This document shows, one piece after another, positions 16,199 to 23,417 of a DNA stretch of 44,875 nucleotides. Within the stretch, counting starts at the first letter, position 1. Each line of letters begins with the position of its first letter. The position numbers and the translations under genes were made by a program. The notes beneath the pieces were generated by a model, which saw only the letters and a list, made by a program, of their open reading frames with translations, ran no database searches and was not told the DNA's origin. The stretch comes from Paludibacteraceae bacterium (GTDB lineage: Bacteria; Bacteroidota; Bacteroidia; Bacteroidales; Paludibacteraceae): positions 1 through 44,875 of the forward strand of contig JAFPYI010000010.1 of assembly GCA_017412245.1 (NCBI GenBank), written 5' to 3'.

Positions 16199-17024
16199 TG
16201 CCATATTATGACTAACGAAGAGGACTGTTCGGCCTTGGCCTATCGCGGAACTATCCTCGATACATGTACCCAAATTGCATTTCGGTAGGAAGTACTCGGA
16301 TGCTCTCGCTCCTCCCCATCGCAAATCATGCTGCTTTACGTTGGGGACCCCAGTTGGCACCGAGTGCCCTTATCTTTACGTCTTTCATCTTGCCGCTGGC
16401 TTTCTTTTGGAACTCCGCATCGCCGACAGCGAGAACTTCGTCTACGACGAGGATCTCGGGTTCGAGGAAGGCTGCTACGGCAAAGCCCAGACGGACAGTC
16501 ATTCCCGAGCTATAGCGCTTAACCGGGGTGTCGATATACCGTTCGCAGCCGCTGAAGTCAATGATCTCATCGAGCTTGGACTGGATCTCATTACGCGTCA
16601 TGCCGAGGATGGCGCCGTTCATGAAAATATTCTCACGACCCGTCATCTCGCCATGGAAGCCCGTGCCGACTTCGAGCAGGGAGCCGATACGGCCGTGGGC
16701 TCTTATGATCCCCGTTGTAGGGCCTGTGACGCGGGAGAGGAGTTTTAAGAGGGTCGATTTTCCGGCACCGTTCTTACCGATGATGCCGACGACGTCGCCC
16801 TGCTCGACCTTGAAGTCGATATCGCGGAGGGCCCAGACGTATTCGGAGGTGCCCTTCGAGGCACGGTCGTTGGTCTCGCCGATCTTCAGATACGGATCCT
16901 CCTTGCCGAGGACGTTGGTGATCCAAAATCTTCTTATGTCATGTGAGAGAGTCTTGGTTGATACCAATCCGAGGCGATACTGTTTACTTACATGCTCAAA
17001 CTCTATAGCTATGTTATTTCCCAT
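16199..17024 (-). pseudogene. Broken second wzt ATPase gene
   Basis: The intact reading frame 16326-17024 (232 aa) is nearly identical to the wzt at 12962-14236 through Walker A, signature, Walker B and the D-loop, up to GKMKDV at about 16377. There the homology stops and the frame ends after 16 unrelated residues. About 140 nt further on, in the same strand and order, GRTVLFVSHNM (16202-16236) reappears: the switch-histidine motif that should follow four residues after GKMKDV. The rest of the NBD and the carbohydrate-binding domain are missing. Without the H-loop the product should not hydrolyse ATP productively. It reads as a duplicated wzt inactivated by an insertion and a deletion. Confidence 0.82.
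16237..16376. repeat. Short palindromic insertion inside broken wzt
   Basis: About 130 nt of sequence absent from the intact wzt lies between two contiguous wzt segments. It contains two adjacent perfect palindromes, TGGGG-A-CCCCA (16342-16352) and GGCAC-CGA-GTGCC (16356-16368), as expected for a REP- or MITE-like element. No transposase and no clear target-site duplication are visible. Confidence 0.5.
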
Positions 17025-17410
17025 TTTGAAAATTATATTAATTATAACTTTTTTGAAATCATGATTCCATCATCTGTTCTTTTGCTACTATTCGCTCGTT
17101 CGTAAACAAGCTTTCCAACGCGAGAATACTATCAAAATAACCAACCTCCGTTGTCATTTCAAAAAAGAGATTATATTAAAAATAGTTTTTTCTTGTTCAA
17201 CTTTGTTTTCACATTTCGGATCGGTGGGATCCATTTTATAATTATTATTTTTCTCCGTTGTGAGATAGGTAAGCAGGGGTTTGAAAATTATAGCAATTAT
17301 AACTTTTTGAACCACAACCTTTGTTGTTCACATACTGCTTATCGCTTCAAAAAGAGATTATATCAAAAATTTCTTTTGCACAACGGTATTTTTATTATAA
17401 TTTTCAGTTT
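17025..17410. other. A+T-rich intergenic region with duplicated blocks
   Basis: No gene is supported. Two blocks occur twice. A ~33-nt block (TTTGAAAATTATA..AATTATAAC) lies at 17025-17058 and 17280-17312. A ~30-nt block (CAAAAA..GAGATTATAT..AAAAAT) lies at about 17159-17184 and 17348-17371. The spacings differ (255 and 187 nt), so the region arose by more than one duplication or by duplication with deletion. The first block is the immediate 5' leader of the broken wzt. Confidence 0.6.
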
Positions 17411-17833
17411 CTAAAAGGCTACCATCTTGAACGTTTTTGGGTCGTAATGGTACTTTTCGCATTGTGCGTACACCGGTGCAAAATTATAAAGCACACCATA
17501 TTGGATGCCGGTGAGGCGCATGTAATTCCAGAGTTGTTGGCGATGAGCGTCCGTGAGGTTATCCACCGCTTTGCACTCGATGAGGATAGGCTTGTCCCCG
17601 TTCATGATGCGGAAGTCAGCGAAATGACGGTGCTCAATGGTGTGGCCCTTGTAGTCGGCCGTGAACAGGAACTCCTTGTCGAAGGGGATGCCACGGAGCG
17701 ACAGTTCGATAGCCAGTGCGTCCTGGTACATGTACTCGTTGAGGAAGGGTCCGAGGTGTTTGTGCACCTCTTGGCACGCTCCCAGGGCTGGGTAGACGAG
17801 TTGTTTATATGTGAATTTGTCTGCGTCAGTCAT
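17411..17833 (-). CDS. GxxExxY-family nuclease-like protein
   Basis: 140 aa from the ATG at 17833, which overlaps the stop of the DUF1016 gene by 8 nt; the longer frame to 18004 only shadows that gene. VHKHLGPFLNEYMYQDALAI contains the G-x-x-x-E-x-x-Y family motif. The core HRHFADFRI...ILIECKAVDNL has the D...E-x-K arrangement of PD-(D/E)XK nucleases (PDDEXK_3). The family is common in Bacteroidota; its biochemical role is not settled. Coupling to a second PD-(D/E)XK protein suggests that the two work together. Confidence 0.85.
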   Translation of the reverse strand: MTDADKFTYKQLVYPALGACQEVHKHLGPFLNEYMYQDALAIELSLRGIPFDKEFLFTADYKGHTIEHRHFADFRIMNGDKPILIECKAVDNLTDAHRQQLWNYMRLTGIQYGVLYNFAPVYAQCEKYHYDPKTFKMVAF

Positions 17834-18929
17834 TGTTTTCTTCGTTATCTTCGGGTTTGACGACGGTATCTTGGGCAACGCTTTCGATTTCGGCGATGGT
17901 AGGGATCGTGCCTTCCACCTTCGTCGGATAGAGTTTCTGCAGTTCATACTCCGAGATGCCGAGAGGTTGGCTGGTCGCTTCCAATGCATATTGCGCAAAG
18001 ACATTATCTTTGGTTTTGCATATCAGCAAACCGATGGTTTTGTTATCGGCTTCCGACTTAAGGATATGGTCAACGGCTACCACATAGGCGCCTAACTGTC
18101 CTATATGTCCCGCTTCAAAATCCGTTGTCTTCACTTCGATGACTACATAACAATGAAGCCGAGTATTATAAAAGAGCATATCCAGGAACTGCTCCGTTTC
18201 GCCTACCTCTAGCCGCACTTCACGGCCCATATAGGCAAAACCGGTGCCTAATTCAACGAGGAATTTCTCAATATTAGAGATGAGCGCATCCTTCAGCTTA
18301 CGTTCGTTATAGGGTTCACGCAAGCCGGTAAAAACAAAACTATAAGGGTCACGTGTGATTTCAACCGCGAGATCACTCTGCTCTTCCGGCAAAGTTGCGG
18401 TGAAATTCGTGATGGCCTTGCTATGCCGTTCGTAAAGATTGGTGGAATAAATATTAAGCAAGACATCCCTACTCCAGCCGTTCAGAATCGTTTGCTGCAC
18501 GTAGAACAATGCCTTCTCCGGCTTTCCTTTGCATTTGTCGATGAGCAATTTGTGATGCCCCCAAGGCACGGAGAATATTTGCTCCCCAAGTTGGGGAGTG
18601 ATTGCGATTTGCTCCCCGGTTTGGGGAGTGATTTGCTGCAACGGACTATAGAGGAGATAGAAATTCTTCATGTAGAGCAAATTGGTCTCAGAGAAACATC
18701 CGGCCCCGGGATTAGCTTCTTTTAAATCATGACTGAGATTGGCGAAAAACTTATTGCCCCAGCGTTGCTCCGAATGGAGTTCCACTATCTCTTTGCCCAG
18801 GCTCCAATAGAACTGTAACATATCCTGATTGATATGCACAGCGGCTTTGATCTGGCTACGCCGGAATCGCTTGCTGATGGACTGGATCCACTGTTTGTAG
18901 TCTTGGTCGATATGTATCAGTTTGCTCAT
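17826..18929 (-). CDS. DUF1016/YhcG-type PD-(D/E)XK nuclease domain protein
   Basis: 367 aa. N-terminal helical DUF1016_N domain (QAAVHINQD-like segment, FYWSLGKEIVELH, RWGNKFFANLSHDL). C-terminal PD-(D/E)XK domain with QFLDMLFYNTRLHCYVVIEVK, i.e. D followed by E-x-K. Between them FSVPWGHHKLLIDKC and LFYVQQTILNGWSRDVLL are typical of the family. A 10-residue element (ITPQxGEQI plus one or more residues) is repeated twice just before FSVPWGHH, encoded by 30-bp hairpin repeats at 18581-18640. Its own promoter lies at 19020-19051. Confidence 0.9.
   Translation of the reverse strand: MSKLIHIDQDYKQWIQSISKRFRRSQIKAAVHINQDMLQFYWSLGKEIVELHSEQRWGNKFFANLSHDLKEANPGAGCFSETNLLYMKNFYLLYSPLQQITPQTGEQIAITPQLGEQIFSVPWGHHKLLIDKCKGKPEKALFYVQQTILNGWSRDVLLNIYSTNLYERHSKAITNFTATLPEEQSDLAVEITRDPYSFVFTGLREPYNERKLKDALISNIEKFLVELGTGFAYMGREVRLEVGETEQFLDMLFYNTRLHCYVVIEVKTTDFEAGHIGQLGAYVVAVDHILKSEADNKTIGLLICKTKDNVFAQYALEATSQPLGISEYELQKLYPTKVEGTIPTIAEIESVAQDTVVKPEDNEENND
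18581..18640 (-). repeat. Two 30-bp in-frame hairpin repeats in DUF1016 gene
   Basis: Two tandem 30-bp units, each opening with a perfect hairpin: CTCCCC-AAGTT-GGGGAG (18582-18598) and CTCCCC-GGTTT-GGGGAG (18612-18628). Thirty bases keep frame, so copy-number change alters only the length of the linker between the helical and nuclease domains. Confidence 0.8.
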
Positions 18930-18974
18930 TGTTGCGTTGGGTTGTTATTACGTTTTGTTGGTCTATGCTCCCAT

Positions 18975-19006
18975 CATACGTACGTATATGCATATGTGTG
19001 CGCACA
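18975..19006 (-). other. 32-nt perfect alternating pyrimidine-purine tract
   Basis: Every base from 18975 to 19006 alternates pyrimidine/purine (CATACGTACG... GTGCGCACA). The tract lies in the 5' leader of the DUF1016 gene, starting a few bases after the predicted transcription start. Such tracts favour Z-DNA and self-complementary pairing. Confidence 0.75.
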
Positions 19007-19019
19007 AGAAAACCGACTG

Positions 19020-19051
19020 CAAAGGCACAAAAAAAATCCCATATATGCAAA
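19020..19051 (-). promoter_or_regulatory. Promoter of the DUF1016/GxxExxY operon
   Basis: Minus strand: TTTG (19048-19051), 20 nt, TGCCTTTG (19020-19027); one mismatch to TAnnTTTG. A perfect 9-bp dyad CCCATATAT-GCAAAT-ATATATGGG (19038-19061) covers the -33 element and may be an operator. Confidence 0.75.
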
Positions 19052-19110
19052 TATATATGGGAAATTCTTTCAAAAATGTTGATTTTGCAACGAAAATCGG
19101 GGATTTGGAA

Positions 19111-20064
19111 TTAGAATTCAAATTCTTTTGCCTCCCAGCCGAAGTCTTGATAATAATGGACGTTCAGGTTGTTTTGTTGTACGTACTCGTATAATTGTTC
19201 ACGACGAACGGCTTCACGAACGGACTCGTTGGAATGCATATTCATGAAGATATCCAGATAATCCCCGAAGATTCGTTTGGCTGTTGACATGAAGCGCGAA
19301 CCATCTTCTACACGTTCAAAATCAACGACTTGCGGATGGTTGTTTGCGTAAGTAAGCGTCATCTTTCCGGGATGGCTACCACCGGAAATCGTCTTGAGGG
19401 TATCGCCTGAGATGTTATACCAGAACACCCAGAAATCACCCCACACGCACGAATCTTCCTCGTGAGCAATAAGCAGCGCCGGAACACAGATTTCGCCTTG
19501 TAAGTAGGACGGAGCAATCTCGCGCAGCAGATAGTCGCTGATGGCATGACGGATGGCTTGCTCCTTGCGGTTATTGGCGATATACCGGATACAATCGGCT
19601 TTGTGGTCATCGAAATCGGAAATTAGCCATTGGCCGTTCACACATTCCATATAGAGCCTATGTTCCTCCGGAATTTCTCCCTCCTCGGCGGAGGCCGTTC
19701 CTCCCGTTTCATCGGGAGGACACTCCGCCCATTCTTGACGCACAGAGATAGTAGCAACCGCATGGTCTTTGTCCGTTTGCTCGACCTTAACCACCTCATA
19801 ATCAGCAATCGTGCCTCCGTTTCCGGTGACGAAATAATAGAGCCATTCATGATCCATCGCTTCGTGTTGCGGCAGACGATAGAACATCGTGTCGAGCACC
19901 GCATAAAAGTCTTCCGTCATGTAGTCGCGGGACTTCTCCAGCAGTTCATGATCAGGGATGTACGCACATAGTTCAGCGGCTCGTTCTTCGAGCGTTTGGG
20001 ACTTCTGACATGCCGCAAAAACCACAGCCAAAGCTGCGCATAAAATAATCTTTTTCTTAGCCAT
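19111..20064 (-). CDS. Predicted lipoprotein of unknown function
   Basis: 317 aa from the ATG at 20064. This gives a clean lipoprotein signal: MAKKKIIL, hydrophobic ALAVVF, then lipobox AAC with the acylated Cys near residue 19. The frame stays open nine codons further to an ATG at 20091, but those codons (KNEVNRAF) are repeat A. The mature part is hydrophilic, with no domain that I recognise; it contains VATISVRQEWAE and is rich in acidic residues. It is the last gene of the run below the MATE gene, separated from it by ~95 nt holding repeat copy C. Confidence 0.75.
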   Translation of the reverse strand: MAKKKIILCAALAVVFAACQKSQTLEERAAELCAYIPDHELLEKSRDYMTEDFYAVLDTMFYRLPQHEAMDHEWLYYFVTGNGGTIADYEVVKVEQTDKDHAVATISVRQEWAECPPDETGGTASAEEGEIPEEHRLYMECVNGQWLISDFDDHKADCIRYIANNRKEQAIRHAISDYLLREIAPSYLQGEICVPALLIAHEEDSCVWGDFWVFWYNISGDTLKTISGGSHPGKMTLTYANNHPQVVDFERVEDGSRFMSTAKRIFGDYLDIFMNMHSNESVREAVRREQLYEYVQQNNLNVHYYQDFGWEAKEFEF

Positions 20065-20089
20065 AAAGGCACGATTAACTTCGTTCTTC
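20056..20089 (-). repeat. Hairpin repeat, copy A
   Basis: 34 nt, identical to copy B at 30 of 34 positions. The core GCC-TTTAT-GGC forms a small stem-loop, flanked by the conserved words GTTAATCGT and TAAGA (minus-strand reading). It encodes the optional N-terminal residues of the lipoprotein frame and includes its likely ATG. Confidence 0.78.
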
Positions 20090-20122
20090 ATATCAATCTG
20101 TTTCGTCTAAACCGTTAAACGT

Positions 20123-20158
20123 CTTAACCCCAAGGGGGTACGATTATTCCGTTTTTAC
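20123..20158 (-). repeat. Hairpin repeat, copy C (intergenic)
   Basis: Diverged copy between the MATE and lipoprotein genes. It keeps AATCGTACC, a CCCC..GGGG stem and TTAAGACG on the minus strand. Located just after the MATE stop, it could also end or stabilise that transcript. Confidence 0.68.
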
Positions 20159-20159
20159 T

Positions 20160-21611
20160 TCATTTTATTTCGTCAAAACCGTGAATTTTGAGTCGTTTCA
20201 TTTGTCGATGGAACCGCACATGGAAGAGGACTGCCGGGATAGCCAAGGCGATGACGAACGCAATCCACATACCTTTCGCTCCGAGACCCACAGAGCCTAA
20301 CCCCAACCCTTCCCCGAAAGGAAGGGGGTAATAGAATGTTAAATATATTCCCAGTGGCAGCGCCACACCGATATAGGCGAACAGTGCTATCCGCATCGGG
20401 ACTCGTACATCCTGGATGCCGCGCAACATCGCCGCTCCTATACATTGCAATCCATCCGCGTATTGGAGCGTTCCGGCTATCACAAGCAGCGTCGAAGCGA
20501 TAGGAATCACTTCCGGATCACTCGTAAAAATATACGGGATGACGTTGCGTCCGAAGATCATGATAGCCGCTCCGATGGTGTTCATCAGCAGACACAGATG
20601 TACGGACGCGTGACTTGCCATACGCACGGCTTGCAAGTCGCCTTTGCCGAGTTGATGCGAGACGCGGATGGTGGTTGCCGAACCGATGCCCAGCGCCAAC
20701 ATAAACGTCAAGTCAGCCATCTGATTGGCGATATGATGAGCCGCCAGAGACTCCTTGCTGATCCAACCGATGATGACAAACGAAGCCGTGAACAAAAAGG
20801 CTTCGGCAAAGGACTGCAAACCAATCGGCATACCGATAGTGAGGAGGTGTTCCACTTCTCGACGCGTGATCAGATACCTACGCATGGACGTAAGGTAACG
20901 ACGCCAATCGGCCTTGCAAAGCATGGCGATAAAGTAACAAACCGGCATCAGACATCGTGCAATCAGACTTGCCCACCCTGCTCCTTCTGCACCCATCGGT
21001 TGGCAACCCCAGTGCCCAAAGATGAACACCCAGTTCAGCAAGATATTGAGCAAGTTACAACCTATCGTAATGAGCATTGCAACAGTCGTGTTACCGAGTC
21101 CCTCAAGGAACTGCTTACTGAACGTGAACAGCAGAAACGGCACGATGGACAGCACAATGAGGATGTAATAGGGTCGCGCGCAAGTGACGACTTCGGGTTC
21201 TTGTCCGAACGCGTCCAGAAAACCGATACAAGGAGCAAGTAGCACTAACGACAACACACACATCAAACCCGTGAACACCAGGCCATTAGTGAAATACGAT
21301 GTGATCTGTTCATGCTTATGCGCAATCTCATCATCCGTAGTGCCTTCCTTTAGCAGTTTTTCAAGTCGTCCGTGGACGTGTCCCACAAGCGGAGTGATGC
21401 CCATGAGTGCCCCCATTGCAAAAACCATTACCGTGAAAAACAGCGCGTTAGAGAAACTGACAGCAGCCAAGTCCGTTGTGCCATAATGCCCCACCATGAT
21501 CGAGTCAGCGAGTCCCACCAACGCAGCTCCAAACTGCGTCAGCATCACCGGAAACGCCAACTTCAAGTTGCGCTTGTAGTACGGATAATATGCACGAAAC
21601 GAATAGGTCAT
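20160..21611 (-). CDS. MATE-family multidrug/cation antiporter
   Basis: 483 aa, about 12 membrane helices. FPVMLTQFGAALVGLADSIMVG is the first MATE helix. QSFAEAFLFTASFVIIGW opens the second half, and GIGSATTIRVSHQLGKGDL corresponds to the repeated family motif. An Na+- or H+-driven exporter in the inner membrane. The ATG follows the stop of the PrdX-like gene directly (TAA-ATG), so the two are coupled. Its substrate is unknown. The insertion NPNPSPKGRG-like stretch near residue 445 is encoded by low-complexity G+C-rich DNA at 20,290-20,330. Confidence 0.93.
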   Translation of the reverse strand: MTYSFRAYYPYYKRNLKLAFPVMLTQFGAALVGLADSIMVGHYGTTDLAAVSFSNALFFTVMVFAMGALMGITPLVGHVHGRLEKLLKEGTTDDEIAHKHEQITSYFTNGLVFTGLMCVLSLVLLAPCIGFLDAFGQEPEVVTCARPYYILIVLSIVPFLLFTFSKQFLEGLGNTTVAMLITIGCNLLNILLNWVFIFGHWGCQPMGAEGAGWASLIARCLMPVCYFIAMLCKADWRRYLTSMRRYLITRREVEHLLTIGMPIGLQSFAEAFLFTASFVIIGWISKESLAAHHIANQMADLTFMLALGIGSATTIRVSHQLGKGDLQAVRMASHASVHLCLLMNTIGAAIMIFGRNVIPYIFTSDPEVIPIASTLLVIAGTLQYADGLQCIGAAMLRGIQDVRVPMRIALFAYIGVALPLGIYLTFYYPLPFGEGLGLGSVGLGAKGMWIAFVIALAIPAVLFHVRFHRQMKRLKIHGFDEIK

Positions 21612-22181
21612 TTAGCAAGTTGTGATATATTCGATTTTATTGCCCACACAGGACAGGTATTTTTGGAAATTGTCTTGGCTAATCACTACCGTTCCGCGAC
21701 AGTCGTTCGGATGAAAACTCAGCGACTCGGCATCCTTCAAACGGCTGTCCAAGAACAAAATCACATGGTGTTCGGTATCGTTGATCAATCCAAACGGACT
21801 GACACTACCCGGTTCCAATCCCAGATACTTCATCATTCGTTCGGGGGATGCAAAAGATAGTTTGCCGGGGGCCTTGAGACCCTGCGACACCAGCACGTCT
21901 TTGAGCCAATGTTCGATGTCATGAATCGCCAAATCGTAGTCACACGGGAAACAAATCAGGTAATGTTGGTCACCCTTGTGGTTGCGCATGAAGATGTTCT
22001 TGCAATGTACACTTCCGTCGTCGTGCCACCACCGTTTCGCCTCCGCTATCGTCTTGCCTTCGGGGTGATTGTAGGTAGTAAACGGTATGTTGTGTTCGTC
22101 CAAATAGCGCAAGACGCGCTCTTGTCGATCGGATATAATTTCTAAGCCCCTTTGGGGCACGATTGTTTCGTAGTTTTCCAT
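21612..22181 (-). CDS. PrdX-like prolyl-tRNA deacylase domain protein
   Basis: 189 aa, YbaK/ProX fold. TTYNHPEGKTIAEA, GSVHCKNIFMRNHKGDQHYL (with the family Lys that contacts the tRNA-linked aminoacyl group) and GSVSPFGLINDTEH are the family motifs. Members hydrolyse mischarged Ala-tRNA(Pro) in trans and so guard translation fidelity. The first ~15 residues (MENYETIVPQRGL) are encoded by hairpin repeat D. The conserved domain begins right after it, so the repeat supplies the start codon region. Confidence 0.88.
   Translation of the reverse strand: MENYETIVPQRGLEIISDRQERVLRYLDEHNIPFTTYNHPEGKTIAEAKRWWHDDGSVHCKNIFMRNHKGDQHYLICFPCDYDLAIHDIEHWLKDVLVSQGLKAPGKLSFASPERMMKYLGLEPGSVSPFGLINDTEHHVILFLDSRLKDAESLSFHPNDCRGTVVISQDNFQKYLSCVGNKIEYITTC
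22142..22179 (-). repeat. Hairpin repeat, copy D
   Basis: Minus strand carries ACGAAACAATCGTGCC, then GCCCC-AAA-GGGGC and TTAGAA, matching the repeat consensus. It is translated as the N-terminal tail of the PrdX-like protein, in a reading frame different from copies A and B. Confidence 0.72.
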
Positions 22182-22187
22182 TTCGTC

Positions 22188-23417
22188 CTATTGTTGCTTA
22201 TCAAACCATTCGCGGCAGAGTTTCCGCAGTTCTGGTTCGTTATGAATGAGCGCACGTAGTTGCGCAAGTCCTTGCACATTGCGTTCACTGTTGAGCCAAA
22301 GTTTTAGGTATCCTCCTTCGGCATATTTCTCGTGGAGATGATCGAGACTGCGTTGGTAGAGCATGTCAAAATCGGCATCAGGAAGCAGTTTGAGGCTATA
22401 CGCCATAGTGCGATGAATGACGGTAAGCGGATCAATCTGCCGATCGGCTTCAGCGACGATAGCACCATAGATCGTTCGTGGTGGGTTCTTACCACTTGCA
22501 CGATGATCTTCCACAGCATCCCGCATAATCAACAGTTGTTCGTGCGTGAACCATTGCTGCAAATTCTCATCTGCCATCAGGATCTCACCCGAATGGATAT
22601 GATGCTTCTCCCGATCGAATTTCAAACCCAGATCATGGTATGCCGCAATGACATACGCCATAGTCTCATCAGCGTCGTAAGCACGTGCCAGTTTGAGGCT
22701 CTCCCGAATGACTGTCTCCGCATGGTCACGCTTATGTCCACCATCAAAAGCATCGTATTGCGTCAGGATGGATTGCTGAATATACACGTCCAAAAGCAGT
22801 TCTTCCGGCTTGTCAATAATCCGCCCCACTCCATTCTTAACAAGCGTCTCTCTACTTACGAATCCCCAAGAACACGCCACGAATGGCACATTCGCATTCT
22901 GAGCCGTATCTCGATCTACGAGGCTATCGCCTATATATAATGTGGAATGTTGAATGTTTAATGTTGAAAGGATATCGTAAACGATTTGCGGATTCGGCTT
23001 GCGTTCGATACCTTCGCGTTCGCCTAAAATGACATCAAAGATACCGGGGAAAAAGTGCTCCACGATCTTCTCCGTCGCTGCCTGGTACTTATTGCTGGCC
23101 ACAGCCAATTGATGTCCCTGCGCTTTGAGCATCGCCAACAGTTCCGGTATGCCTTCGTACGGACGCGTGTAGTCGCAGTTGTGCTCATTATAATAAGGAA
23201 CGAAATGCGCGCGTACGCGTAAGACATTCTCCTCCGTTCGCTCCGATTCCGGCATGGCACGACGAATGAGATTATTGATCCCGTTGCCCACCATCCGCGG
23301 ATAGTCCGCAATGCGGTGCGTCGGGTAACCCGTCTGCTCCAGCGCATAGTTGCACGCATAGCCCAAATCGTCAATCGTGTTGAGCAGCGTTCCGTCCAAG
23401 TCAAAAATAATCGTCAT
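22188..23417 (-). CDS. HAD phosphatase fused to an HD-domain protein
   Basis: 409 aa. Residues 1-~207 are a phosphoglycolate-phosphatase-like HAD domain: IIFDLDGTLLNT (nucleophile Asp), AVASNKYQ (motif II), ERKPNPQIV (motif III Lys) and YIGDSLVDRDTA (motif IV). Residues ~215-409 are an HD hydrolase: GGHKRDHAETV, AAYHDLGL as the HD pair, then AVEDHRASG and AEADRQID. Two phosphohydrolases in one chain suggest sequential removal of phosphates from a nucleotide or sugar-phosphate damage product (inference). It overlaps bcp by 1 nt. A 7-bp repeat (AATGTTn x3, 22946-22966) encodes the NIQHST part of the HAD domain. Confidence 0.87.
   Translation of the reverse strand: MTIIFDLDGTLLNTIDDLGYACNYALEQTGYPTHRIADYPRMVGNGINNLIRRAMPESERTEENVLRVRAHFVPYYNEHNCDYTRPYEGIPELLAMLKAQGHQLAVASNKYQAATEKIVEHFFPGIFDVILGEREGIERKPNPQIVYDILSTLNIQHSTLYIGDSLVDRDTAQNANVPFVACSWGFVSRETLVKNGVGRIIDKPEELLLDVYIQQSILTQYDAFDGGHKRDHAETVIRESLKLARAYDADETMAYVIAAYHDLGLKFDREKHHIHSGEILMADENLQQWFTHEQLLIMRDAVEDHRASGKNPPRTIYGAIVAEADRQIDPLTVIHRTMAYSLKLLPDADFDMLYQRSLDHLHEKYAEGGYLKLWLNSERNVQGLAQLRALIHNEPELRKLCREWFDKQQ

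Noticed and set aside
16342-16368. GGCACCGAGTGCC hairpin resembling the 3' end of a Cas9 tracrRNA
   Set aside because: No cas gene, no repeat-spacer array and no anti-repeat nearby; it lies in an insert within a broken wzt.
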